Shown here piece after piece: positions 1 through 11,000 of a DNA stretch of 64,000 bases. The stretch is from Hippophae tibetana (taxonomy: Eukaryota; Streptophyta; Magnoliopsida; Rosales; Elaeagnaceae): positions 15,173,001 to 15,237,000 of the forward strand of contig CM072806.1 in assembly GCA_037013495.1 (NCBI GenBank), given 5' to 3'. A program made the position numbers and the translations under genes. The notes below the pieces were generated by a model. The model was not told where the DNA came from. It ran no database searches and worked only from the letters and a program-made list of their open reading frames with translations. The number at the start of each line of letters is the position of its first letter. The stretch's first letter is position 1.

Positions 1-2
1 GA

Positions 3-2129
3 TAACACCTTTAATGGAGTCTGAAATTGTAAGGTCTTTGTGGGCATTCGATTCAGTAGATATACAGCTGTAGTAACAACATCACTCCAGTATTTATTAG
101 GCATATGTGCACCGATTAGTAAGGCCCGAGCCGTTTCTAAAATATGCCGATTTTTTCTCTCCGCCGTCCCATTCTGTTGTGGGGTTTGTGAACATGAGGT
201 TTCATGGAGAATACCATGGTTGTCAAAGTATGTCCGGAATTGTTGATTAACATACTCCCCTCCATTATCAGACCTAAGTATCTTAATTTTTTCAGAAAAT
301 TGTGTCTGAACCATGGTGTGAAACATGTGAAATGTAGCAAATACTTCATCTTTATGTTTGAGAAGGTAAAGCCATGTCATTCGTGTACAATCATCAACAA
401 AAATAACAAACCAACGATGACCCGATGACGTAACGACCGGGGAAGGTCCCCAAACATCAGAATGTACCAAAGCAAAAGGAGCCACACTTTTATTCATGCT
501 CATAGGATAAGACGCCCTATGACTTTTTGCTAGGATACACGTATCACATTTGAAATCTGAATGTGTGATATTTGAAAATAAACTGGGAAGTAGGTGCTTT
601 AAATACCCGAATGATGGATGCCCAAATCTACGATGACATAGCCAAATCTGTCGTTCCTTGTTACCAACAGTATGTTGCATGTGATTGACTCTTCCTGAAC
701 TGAGGTCATCCACATAATATAGCCCTCCTCTCCTAGTACCACGCCCAATGATCTCCTTGGTGAGAATATCCTGTAGAAGGCAAAAGGTAGAATACATCAG
801 TACTACACAGTTAAGATATGAAGTGACCTGACTTACAGACATTAGTCGGTTTGACAGAGAGGGTACAAGCAAAGTATTAGATAATGATAATGAAGGAGAT
901 AAGGTCACGGTTCCAGCTCCTGTAACTGGATAAGTGACCCCATTTGCATTGGCAACACGGCTCCGTCTTGGTTGGGTTGTATTGGAGAGATCGTTTGGGT
1001 CAAATGTCATGTGATCTGTAGCTCCAGAGTCTAGAATCCACTCATCTTTCTCATTACGAGTAGAGATGTGAAATGCTTTACTTGAAATACCTGGATCTTG
1101 GGAAGATTCGGCCTGAGAAGTAAGGGATAGTGAGGCATTATTGGTAGCCACAGCTGCTCGCCCAGTAGTGTCCCGTTTCTTCCGTGCTTGAAGATCATTC
1201 CACCATTCTGGATACCCATGTAGTTTGAAGCAGTTTTCACGGGTGTGTTTGGAGTTTCCACAATGGCCACATTTCATGTCAAGAGATGGTGGATTTCCCA
1301 TGGATTTCTTGCTACCCAAGGAAGTTCCTATTTTTGGTGGCATTAGGTTATGATGTCCCTTGACCCCTTTAAAAGCCATAACAGCTCCGGGTGTCGTATC
1401 TACACCTGTGATCATCACGGTCTGCCTGACCTCTTCCCTACGGACGAATCCATAGGCTTGTTCCACCGTAGGGAATGGTTTGATCTGAAGCACATCACTT
1501 CGAGTTTTATCCAATCTATCATCAAGTCCATCGAGGAAGGTATACACGCGATCTTCCTGTACGATGGAGTTGTATTTTTGTATATCAATCGCACACTCCA
1601 TTGGATTAGGACGACGGAAATCAATTTCACGCCACAACCCTTGAAGGTCATTGTAGTATTTTTCAATGGATCCACCTGCTTGTTTCGTACGAGTAACTTG
1701 ACGGCGAAGATCATATACTTGAGACGTGTCTGTCCCATCATAGTAAGTGGTAGCCACCGAATCCCAAACCTGTTTTGCAGTTGGGAATCGGATAAAATTT
1801 GCAATTAAGGAGGGGTCCATCGAATTGATCAACCATCCTTTGACAATGGCGTTTTCAGTACGCCATCTCCTAAATAAGGGGTCAGTTTCAACAGGTTGAG
1901 GAAAATCCCCATTAATATATCCCAGTTTATCTTTGCCAGAGATATACATCTCCACCACCTGGGACCACAAGGCATAGTTGGATCCTCCCAACTTGATACT
2001 AATGGGAGCAGTCGACGCTTCAGTTGGCGGAGGTTGTGAGCTGATCTGAGCTCTAGTTAGAACTTCCGTCATTTTCGCCGTCAAATCTTCCAACACGAAG
2101 TTGGTAGTTAAATCTCTAGATTCCGCCAT
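3..2129 (-). CDS. Copia gag-protease-integrase polyprotein, partial (no 3' end in window)
   Basis: The frame starts at ATG 2129-2127 (MAESRDLTTNFV) and stays open for 709 codons; I translated nearly all of it and saw no stop. Gag is roughly residues 1-330, including the typical LGGSNYALWSQ segment and a CX2CX4HX4C zinc knuckle at residues 287-300 (CGHCGNSKHTRENC). The aspartic protease active site is DSGATDHM with its Asp at residue 367. Integrase has an HHCC zinc region (GHPSFGYL, then CDTC) and a complete DD35E triad at D558 (HSDVWGP), D621 (RSDNGGEY) and E657 (NGTAERKN); the spacing of 63 and 35 residues suits the family. The polyprotein packages RNA, processes itself and integrates the cDNA. 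All key residues visible here are intact, so the element may be competent if its right half is too. Confidence 0.95.
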   Translation of the reverse strand, partial: MAESRDLTTNFVLEDLTAKMTEVLTRAQISSQPPPTEASTAPISIKLGGSNYALWSQVVEMYISGKDKLGYINGDFPQPVETDPLFRRWRTENAIVKGWLINSMDPSLIANFIRFPTAKQVWDSVATTYYDGTDTSQVYDLRRQVTRTKQAGGSIEKYYNDLQGLWREIDFRRPNPMECAIDIQKYNSIVQEDRVYTFLDGLDDRLDKTRSDVLQIKPFPTVEQAYGFVRREEVRQTVMITGVDTTPGAVMAFKGVKGHHNLMPPKIGTSLGSKKSMGNPPSLDMKCGHCGNSKHTRENCFKLHGYPEWWNDLQARKKRDTTGRAAVATNNASLSLTSQAESSQDPGISSKAFHISTRNEKDEWILDSGATDHMTFDPNDLSNTTQPRRSRVANANGVTYPVTGAGTVTLSPSLSLSNTLLVPSLSNRLMSVSQVTSYLNCVVLMYSTFCLLQDILTKEIIGRGTRRGGLYYVDDLSSGRVNHMQHTVGNKERQIWLCHRRFGHPSFGYLKHLLPSLFSNITHSDFKCDTCILAKSHRASYPMSMNKSVAPFALVHSDVWGPSPVVTSSGHRWFVIFVDDCTRMTWLYLLKHKDEVFATFHMFHTMVQTQFSEKIKILRSDNGGEYVNQQFRTYFDNHGILHETSCSQTPQQNGTAERKNRHILETARALLIGAHMPNKYWSDVVTTAVYLLNRMPTKTLQFQTPLKVL

Positions 2130-3036
2130 GAAATCTAAAAAAAATTTCCTTCCGTTTTTCCTTTTTTTTTTTTTTTTTTTTTTTTACACTTCGTACACTA
2201 TATATAGAAAAATTCTGTAACCCTAAAAAAAAATTCCAATTGAGCGCAGCTTCTGCGTTCTAACCCTAATTCAAAATTCCCTTTTTTTTTCCTCCATGTG
2301 CAGCCCTTTCTTCACGCAGCTTCTTCTTCACGCAGCTTCTTCTTCACGCAGCTTCTTCTTCACGCAGCTTCTTCTTCACGCAGCTTCTTCTACACGCAGC
2401 TTCTTCTTCACGCAGCTTCTTCTTCACGCAGCTTCTTGCAGCCTCTGTTACGTTTTCCTTCCCTCAGCTGCAGATAAACTTACAGCTCCAACACGCACAG
2501 AGACAACGTAAACTGTAACCCGAAAAACAGATTCTCATTCGCACAGTCCTCCTAAGGTGGTGCTCTTCGTCTGCTGCTTTCTTCTTCTTCTTTATCTGCT
2601 GCTTTCTTCTTCTTCTTCGTCTGCTGCTGCTAGAACTTCCCTAACAAAAAAATTTATTTTCGCAGAGCAGAGTTAGCCCTCCACCTAGACGGTTGCGAAT
2701 CCGGTCAGCCAACATCTACAACTGACGTTGAGCAGAAATGGCCATCTTTATACTAGATGGTCGCAGCACTGGTGAGTGGTATTTTTTTTTTTTCAGTATT
2801 GTAACTAATCGGTTTCAACAAGTAAACAGAATTCAGGAGAAAACAGAAATTAGGAGAAATCAAAACTGGAGAAATCAGAACTGGAGAAATCAGAAATCAG
2901 AAATCAGGGGAAATCAAAAAACAAAAAATCAGGGGAAATCAAAAAATCAGAACCAGAAAACAGAAAACAGAAAACAGGAATCAAATGGTCTGAGAACAGA
3001 GATCAGCATAACAAGTAATTCCATAAGCAATAACTT
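2130..3036 (-). other. Repeat-rich leader of the minus-strand Copia element
   Basis: About 0.9 kb separates the primer-binding site from the gag start. It holds, in plus coordinates: a 26-nt T tract (about 2161-2186); eight copies of a 16-bp unit containing CACGCAGCTTCTT (2313-2440); a CT/CTG-rich segment with two similar halves (about 2568-2632); and a purine-rich patch of AGAAATCAG-type units (about 2836-2980). The plus-strand open frames over these repeats (2296-2511 and 2738-3043) are low-complexity by-products and are not called as genes. Confidence 0.75.
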
Positions 3037-3048
3037 GCTCTGATACCA
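3037..3048 (-). other. Primer-binding site (initiator tRNA-Met)
   Basis: On the minus strand this reads TGGTATCAGAGC, the usual plant Copia match to the 3' end of initiator tRNA-Met. It directly adjoins the CA that ends the LTR, which fixes the LTR's inner boundary. Confidence 0.93.
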
Positions 3049-3270
3049 TGATAAAACTTGTATTTCTCTGATTTAACATGTATATTTCATTATTGTTTCT
3101 GTTCTGTTTTTACAATAGTATACAATATATGTATATAAGGAAAACGAAAATTAAACAATAACCATAAAACCTGCACATCTAGGTTTTATGGCTCCACTAA
3201 TATTATTGTCTGCTCAATGTTTTACTCCATTGAGCATTTGTATCTGCCACTGTTATAGCACACACCAACA
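3049..3270 (-). repeat. 5' LTR of the minus-strand Copia element (222 bp)
   Basis: On the minus strand it begins TGTTGGTGTGTGC and ends TTTTATCA. The inner edge is set by the abutting primer site and the outer edge by the canonical TGTTGGTGTG start. It contains two neighbouring perfect inverted repeats: an 11-bp stem with an 8-nt loop (3162-3172 with 3181-3191) and a 9-bp stem with an 8-nt loop (3211-3219 with 3228-3236). The partner LTR is outside the window, so sequence age cannot be estimated. Confidence 0.88.
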
Positions 3271-3371
3271 TAATTGACATTCTTTGGAAATGCTAGGAAT
3301 AAATTTCTGCATATTAGTTCTAACAGCAGGTGCATTAGACAATAGCCTCCATATAAAAATCTTATGTTTTT
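3271..3371 (-). pseudogene. LINE fragment: zinc-binding domain after a reverse transcriptase (zf-RVT-like)
   Basis: Read on the minus strand, this short piece encodes KIFIWRLLSNAPAVRTN followed by a few more residues to ECQL. That resembles the KIFLWRLLHNALPVRxNL motif at the C-terminal end of plant non-LTR retrotransposon reverse transcriptases (zf-RVT region). The frame is cut exactly at the LTR boundary, so the Copia element appears to have inserted into it; the rest would lie beyond the left edge. Only about 31 codons are visible, so the identification rests on one motif. Confidence 0.6.
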
Positions 3372-6300
3372 AGAAACCGTTTCATTTAGGATTTATATTT
3401 AATATAAGTATCATATACACAATAAAATTAATAATATTTATTAATGATTTTTTAATTATTATTTATTTTTAATTGAAAAAAATGTTATAATGACTCATTT
3501 TAATATCAATATGTTAAAATTATTAAAAAAAATTAGTCAAAATTTAAAATTTAGAGAAATATAATTCTATTTGATATATGTATTTTATCTATTATTTTAT
3601 AAATATTACACTTAAATTTATTTATAAATAATTAAGATACGATATGTGTCACTTTTCATCTCTAAATATGTGTAAAATTATAATTTATCAAAATATATAA
3701 TAATACATCACAAGTTATAATAACCTGTATTTAATCATAACTTACCTTAAATAGTATCACTACCTGCCCCAAATTCACTTAACACTAAAAAAATTCCTAT
3801 TATATTTTAGAATTTGTTTTAAAAAAATTGATATAATCTCTCTTATTTTTTTCACTCTAAAATCTAAATCAATCTGTGAAAAAAAAATGTGGGTTTGCTT
3901 GGCGACGTGTGGCCACTCAAATATAAGAAGTGAGTAAGGCCATTCACCCACCTTCGTTCATTCTCTACCATTTGTAATATTTAATGCACTAAATTAAAAG
4001 CTCTTTTCAATCTTATTTTTTATTAATAATATATTTTAATACTTAGTATTTAAAGAGTTTTTGACTTAAACGATTCTTTAAAAATCTACTATTTAATATC
4101 ACTTTTTGATAATTTTAATTGATAAATGAGTATGAATTTTATATTTTTATCACTATATTATCATTATTCATGATTTAGTTCTATATATTAAATTTTTTTA
4201 AAAATCACAAATTTAAAAACCTTAAATTTTTTTTAATTTCTTAACAAATATGAGTAATAATTAAATAGTTTATTTTTCTTAATTATCTTTATATAAATTG
4301 ATTATTTTTATTATCTACTATTTTTTAATTAATATGATAATTTTGAATGATTAGTAAAAATGATATTAATTTAGGACTTTTGAGAATTTAGAAAGAGATT
4401 ATAGAATTTTATTTTATAACTTAGTTTTTTTAATATGAGTTGTCTTGTTTGAAAAATTTAATTATTAAAAATTAAAAATTATCTAATTTTATAACGGTGA
4501 AATTGATAGGAGGTGATTACTTTCGTCAAACCTATTAACCATAAACCTCCTTTCGTTACATGAATGAATACTTTTATTCAAATTTTATAAATATATATTT
4601 TTTAACTTACACATGTAAGTAATGTTGAACTTTACTCACTTAAGTTTTCTTAAGTTTAATACTAACAAATTTCACAAGTTTAATACTTTCTTATTATAAA
4701 ATAAATATTTTATTTTCATAAAGTAAAACATCAACCCTTATATAAGTTAATAAGTTTTTACTTAAATTTATGGCATAATTATATATTTTGATTAAAATAT
4801 AAAAATTTATATTCAAGTTTTAGTAACAATATTTCAAAATGTTATCATTATTTCAATTTAAAAGATTTTACTCATATTTATATCTTAATTTAAGTAGTAA
4901 TTTTTTAAAATATTATGTATATTAGTATGTATTATTATTTTTAAATCATCAAATAAACATTATTCTTCAAATTTAACAAAATAATTAAATTAAACAACCC
5001 ATGTTTGTACGCTATGATTAGTACACATGTAATTAATATTTTTTCGTCTGGATATGCAAAAAGTTTTCTACAAGTATGATAATCTTTCCTCTAGTAGAGT
5101 TTGGTGAGATTTGTTTTTATAATTATTACATATAAATTATTTATAGTTATTTTACATATATAAATACATCTTTGGTTACATTTATTTCTTCAAACTACTA
5201 ATAAAGCTTTTGTATATTTTTATGTAATTATTTGTATCTATTTTATAGTTTAGTTATTGTATATTAAATAAATATATTTTATAATTTTTATTTTCTTAAA
5301 TTTGTCAATTCATTGAGTATTTTTCCTCTTAGACAACAATAATTTTTGATTAAAGGTTTGAGTATTATTTTAAAATGAGACCTAAATCAATTTAAATATT
5401 TTTACATTGTATGATTTTTAGTTCTTTTAGAGTTACTAATAGCTTATCTTAGTTTCTTAATAACTAGTTATATTATAAACTATTTTTTAGTCCAGATCAT
5501 ATGATAAGCCTATGTTATTTTTTAGTTAGTATTATCTTCCTTCTATGATTAGTTATATGAGTAATGAGTTTTAGATATCGTAAATAAATAAATGTTATTT
5601 TTTTCACGTGTTAATTTAGAGTAGAAAAACAAGAGAAATTATGTTGATTTTTTTTTAAAATTTAAAATATAATAACAGTACTAATGAACTTGGAACGAAT
5701 CCTAACAAATAACATTTTCCCTATTCAAAAATACAACTTATCGAGTGTATCTATTAGCTTCAAAATGACAAGATAGTTGGATAACAACTACATTTTGATG
5801 ATTAATGATTCAATCAATACTAATATTTAGATAAAATTATTTAAAGATATTGATATTAATAAATATAAAAATTTATATTAGTAAATAATTTTTAAAATAA
5901 AAAATATTAAATTATAATTAAATATATATATATATTATTAAATTATATTTATTTAAAAATTAAAATTATTTGATAAAATTATTTAACTAAATCATTGGTA
6001 TTATAACCATTACCATCTAATAAATACTCATTAAAATTTTAGGTTTCCGTAACTGGCATGATTATTAACTAATTTATCGGGTCATATTAATACAATATTT
6101 ACAAATGATAAAATCTTATATGATTGATATAAATATATATATTTATATTCTTATCAGTATATTTTTATATAAATATTTTTAAAATTGATATATCCAACTT
6201 ATATAAAGGTTCTTTTTAATCTTTTGATATAAATATAGAAGAAAATTGTAGAGAAACGAATATTTATAATAGAAAAAGGACAATAGCGATCTCTTTGTTT

Positions 6301-7234
6301 TAGTTTTAAAGGTTGCTTTATCTTTTCGTTAAAAGCTATGTTTTTAAATTTTTTATTTATAAAAAATATACTATGATAAAATTAATTTTTTATCTATTTT
6401 TTTTAAATATAACGAAATAATAAATATGACACACATATATTTTTATTTTTAGATAGACATATTTAATAAAAAAAATTAGTTAAAAAAATTAGTAACAAAT
6501 ATTTCTATCAAATTTAAAATAAATTTTTTGATATTAGAAAATAAATTTTTTGTTTAATTTAAAAAACATCTTAATAAATTTGAATAATTTTTTAATTAAA
6601 TATTAATTTTTTTCATATATATCTATGGAAAAATATAAATATAAATGTGATACATATATTATTCAATTTTATTTAATAAAAAATGTTGAAAAATTAACTT
6701 TTTTTTATTACTTAATATATTTTTTACAAATAAAAGGATTTCAATGTCATTTAATTAATTCATCTTTTATAATAATACTTAAAACTTATAATATGAAAAA
6801 TAATATTTTATATTAACTAAATATATTTTTATTTAAAAGAGAAAAACCAATCTAAATATTACACTTTAATTTTTAATAAATTAAATTTTATTTAAACTAA
6901 ACGTCCATAACTCGAACTCGATCAACATTAAACTCTCATTTCAATGTTATTTACTTTTGTCTTAAGTTGTATTGATGTGATTTTTAAATAGTTTCCGAAA
7001 AGGTTTCAAAAATTAAAGAATGCTTACGCAATGTGCGAGAAGATGCGTACGTAGTGGGCTCAGGGGTGTGAACTAACCCTAAATTTACATCAAAAATCCT
7101 ACTCGGTCTTCTTTTGATGCCGTATTCTCACGAACTACCAAATACAATCACACTATAATAAAATTAATCTCTGTTTTAAAGATGATTTTAATTATAAAAT
7201 CAAATCATATTATATAAAATAAAAATTATATATT
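3372..7234. other. AT-rich intergenic spacer
   Basis: No gene, RNA or well-bounded repeat was recognised. The sequence is AT-rich, with short TA runs (for example near 5920). A slightly less AT-rich patch at about 3890-3990 has an ACGTG core and a TATA-like stretch but no open frame follows it. Small open frames such as 6625-6816 have random AT-rich composition. Confidence 0.6.
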
Positions 7235-7239
7235 ATATA

Positions 7240-7698
7240 TGTTGAATATTGGTTCTAAAAGTAACAAATTAGTAACCTAATTTAGGAAAATTAATGACCT
7301 AATTTGTAGCATGATTTAAGGAAACTAGTAGCATAATTTAAGGAAATTAGTGGTCTAATTTAAGGCTTAAAGGTAGTCTTGTTTCATTTATAAATAGGGA
7401 AGAGTTTATGCATTGAAGAACAAAACAAAAATCAGAAAAATCAAAGAGAACATAAGCACACTCAAAGAAAGAAAATATTTGTGAATTTGAGAGTTTTCTA
7501 TAAGTTTGGGGAAACACTTGAGAGATATTATTAGTGAGGAAATTTGTATTTGTATTCTGTATATTTCCAAATCAGTTCAAATAATATATGCTGACTCCCG
7601 TGGACCTAGGCGAATTATCGAACCACGTAAATTTTGTGTGTTCATTTTATCGCTTTGATATATTCACATACCGCTATTTATTGCTTCTACCCATAAAA
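7240..7698 (+). repeat. 5' LTR (459 bp)
   Basis: It starts TGTTGAATATTGG and aligns end to end with 12166-12624. Its last bases are AAAA where the other copy has AACA, so the canonical CA end has mutated. A TATA-like ATAAATA at about 7391-7397 is a plausible core promoter. Four short AATTTAAGGAAATTAGT-type units in the first 110 bp form a local U3 repeat, also kept in the 3' LTR. Confidence 0.95.
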
Positions 7699-7701
7699 AA
7701 T

Positions 7702-7713
7702 TGGTATCAAATC
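7702..7713 (+). other. Degenerate primer-binding site
   Basis: TGGTATCAAATC lies three bases after the 5' LTR, where the usual sequence is TGGTATCAGAGC. Two bases differ from the initiator tRNA-Met complement. Confidence 0.75.
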
Positions 7714-8059
7714 CAAATATAGCAGTATTATATATCAAATCGAAGCTCTCAAAAAGACGAACGCAACGGTGAAAGAATCGGTCAAATCAGAAGTCAGAAT
7801 CACCGCCAGAAGCTGCCAGAGTGTTGCTGCCAGCAACTGAGTCAACTCAGTGAGTTGGACCGATTCAACTCAGCCACTAGTGATATTTGGACCGAATTGG
7901 TCCGTTTTTCATCCGTTTTCAGCTGAGTTGGATCTATTCCTAGCTAATTGGACCATTCTAGATTCAACTACGGACTCCGTTTTTTCAAATAAGGTATAAA
8001 ATTTGAAAAAAAACTGTTTTAAGTTGTAAGTACAAAATTTATGTTATCTGCTTGTACTT

Positions 8060-11000
8060 ATGGTTGATAAAAGAGAGATCGAAGAAGGTGAACAAGTTGA
8101 CCATAGAATTTATGGCAAGCCAAGTTGTTCTACTCGAAAAACTATGTTGTCCAACGCAAAGTTTGAGGTGGAGAAATTTGACGGCACCAATAACTTTGGC
8201 ATGTGGCAATGTGAGGTATTATATCTATTGTTTCGAGAAGGATCTAATATAGCCTTGGAGACCAAGCCAGGAGATTATTCAAATGAAGATTGGAATTATG
8301 TAAATCGACAAGCTAGTGGCACAATTCGACTGTGCTTAGGAAAAGATCAGAAGTACTTTGTCATGAAAGAGAATGTAGCCGCAGTTCTCTCGAAGAAACT
8401 AGAGGAAAAGTACATGACGAAAAGTATCGAGAACAGACTCTACTTGAAAAAGAAACTTTTCCGTTTCCAATACAAGAAAGGTACCCCTATGATTGAACAC
8501 TTAGATAATTTCAATAAAATTTTGGCCGATCTACAAATTTTAGATGTTGAAATTATCGATGAAGATAAAGCTTTGTTGTTGCTGAATTCATTACCTGAGA
8601 GCTACGAGCATTTAACCACAACCTTGTTATATGGAAAGGATGAGGTTAAGTTCGTATATGTTTCAAATGCTTTGGTAAATAACGAGTACAGGAAGAAGGA
8701 TCAACATGATCACAGAGACTCAATATTAGAAGCATTGACGGCATCTAGAGGTAGGACTAACAACAAAAAATATGGCGGATCAAATAATAGGGGGCAATCC
8801 AGATCAAAGTCTAGAGGATAGTCATCTAGAAGACGTCCTACGAAGGAGGAGTGTTCCTATTGTCACCAGAAAGGGCACTGGAAGAAAGATTGTCCAAACA
8901 AGGACAAGTCAAATGCAAATGTTACACAGAACACTGATGAATATGAAGAATCATCCTTTTCAGTTTCATCATCAAAACCTACTCAGATAAGTGGATCCTT
9001 GATTCTGGATGTTCTTATCATATGTGTCCAAACAGACATTGGTTTTCGAGTTTTGAAGAGCTCGATGGAGGAGTTGTGCTTATGGGCAACGACAATGCCT
9101 GTCAGACAAAAGGGATCGGAACAGTACGACTAAAGATACACGATGGTACAATCAGACGACTTACAAATGTAAGGTATATTCCTGACCTAAAGAAAAACCT
9201 TATTTCTTTAGGTGTTCTAGATTCTGATGGTTACAAGGTAACATTGGAAAATGGAGTCTTGAAAGTTGTACGAGGTGCATTTGTAGCAATGAAGGGTACT
9301 CGCAAGGCGAACTTGTATTTCCTAGATGGGAGTACAGTTACAGGAAGAGCAGCTGTCTCAAGTAGTTCTGAAGAAAAGGCAAATGATTCTTCCCGCCTGT
9401 GGCACATGCGCTTAGGGCATGTCGGTGAAAAGACTTTGCAAGGCTTAATGAAGCAAGGTCTTTTGAAAGGTGGCAAGACTGGAAAGTTTGATTTCTACAA
9501 GCATTGTGTAATGGGAAAACAAACAAGAGTCAAGTTCGGCACTGCCATTCATCGTACTAAGGGATCTCTTGATTATATTCACACGGATGTCTGGGGACCT
9601 TCAAAGAATGCTTCACTTGGAGGTAAACGCTGGTTTGTGACTTTCATTGATGATTTCTCTAGATATTTTTGGATATACACCATGAGTTACAAAGATGAAG
9701 TTCTAGATATCTTTCTTAAATGGAAGAAAATGATCGAGACACAGACACGCAGGAAAATTAAAAGGCTCAGATCTGATAATGGCGGCAAGTATAAATCAGA
9801 TCCCTTCTTTAAAGTTTGTCAAGATGAAGGGATAATCAGACATTTTTCAGTTCCTCATACACCACAACAGAATGGAGTTGTAGAACGAATGAATCGTACT
9901 TTGGTTGAGAAAGTTTGATGTATGCTATCTCAATCTAAATTAAGCAAGGCATTTTGGGCTGAGGCTTTGTCATATGCAACTCATATAGTCAACAGACTTC
10001 CTGCGACTACATTAGATGGGAAAACTCCTAAAGAGGTATGGTCTGGACAACCTGCTACTGATTATGATTCATTGTGAATATTTGGATGTCTAGCATATTT
10101 TCATGTTAGTGAATCCAAACTGGATCCTAGAGCAAAGAAAGCTGTTTTCTTGGGCTTTAAGAAAGGAGTTAAAGGATTTCGACTTTGGTGTGGTGAATCC
10201 AAGAAGATCGTCTTAAGCCGAGATGTTACATTCGACGAGTCTGTTATGCTGAGACAGACAAATTCAGAGAAAGAGAATGAAAGTCCAAATACTCTTTCTA
10301 AGGTGATGCTTGAGACTCCGGAGATCCAGAAAAGATTGCATCGATTACCGATCGTGGTGAAGATGAAATTGATGATCAAGAAGAGATCTCAATTGAGGTG
10401 GAGGTTCTCTCACCATCACCACCGATCAATCAACAACCAGAATCTATTGCCACTACTCGACCGAGAAGGGAGATTAGAAAGCCTACCAGATACACAGACA
10501 TGGTAGCATTCGCACTTCCAGTAATTGATGATGATGTCCCATGCACTTATAGAGAAGCCGTGCAGAGAGTTGATAGTATGAAGTGGAAGATGGCAATGGA
10601 TGAAAAAATGAAGTCTCTACACCAGAATCAGACTTGGGAGTTGGTTCAACTTCCCAAAGGAAATAAACCTATTGGCTGCAAATGGGTTTATGCCAAGAAG
10701 GAAGGTGTTCCTGGTAAAGACAACATCAGATACAAAGCCAGACTGGTAGCAAAAGGCTATGCTCAGAAAGAAGGAATAGACTACAATGAGGTATTCTCAC
10801 CTCTTGTTAAGCATTCATCTATTCAGATACTATTGGCTTTGGTAGCACAGTTTGATCTCGAGTTAACTCAACTCGATGTCAAAACAGCTTTTCTCCATGG
10901 TACATTGGACGAAGAAATCTACATGTCTCAACCGGATGGCTTCAAAATTCCAAGACGAGAGAATTGAGCTTGCAAGCTGAGCAAGTCAATTTACGGTTTG

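Larger units (their letters stand above)
1..3270 (-). mobile_element. Ty1-Copia LTR retrotransposon, 5' half, minus strand, cut by the window edge
   Basis: The element is read right to left: a 5' LTR (3270 to 3049), a primer-binding site directly abutting it (3048 to 3037), an unusually long leader (3036 to 2130), then gag-protease-integrase (2129 to 3, still open at the edge). Reverse transcriptase, RNase H and the 3' LTR lie outside the window. The order protease then integrase, with integrase expected before reverse transcriptase, is the Copia order. The LTR ends in the canonical TG...CA. The target duplication cannot be checked because only one end is present; its candidate is TAATT at 3271-3275. 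With no stop or frameshift in 2.1 kb, this is the best-preserved and probably youngest transposon in the window. Confidence 0.95.

Noticed and set aside
1415..1804. Minus-strand 129-codon open frame and the overlapping plus-strand 152-codon frame (1350-1808)
   Set aside because: Both are shadows of the real gag frame on the minus strand, which has clear gag motifs.
2296..2511. Plus-strand 71-codon open frame
   Set aside because: It is a translation of the 16-bp tandem repeat in the leader of the minus-strand Copia element; periodic Phe/Leu/His/Ala composition, no motif.
2738..3043. Plus-strand 101-codon open frame rich in Asn, Gln, Lys
   Set aside because: It comes from the AGAAATCAG-type purine repeats of the same leader and ends at the primer-binding site.
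3890..3990. Promoter-like patch with ACGTG and TATA-like sequence
   Set aside because: No coding region, transcript evidence or repeat follows it on either strand.
6625..6816. 63-codon open frame
   Set aside because: Composition is what random AT-rich DNA gives; no domain or conserved motif.
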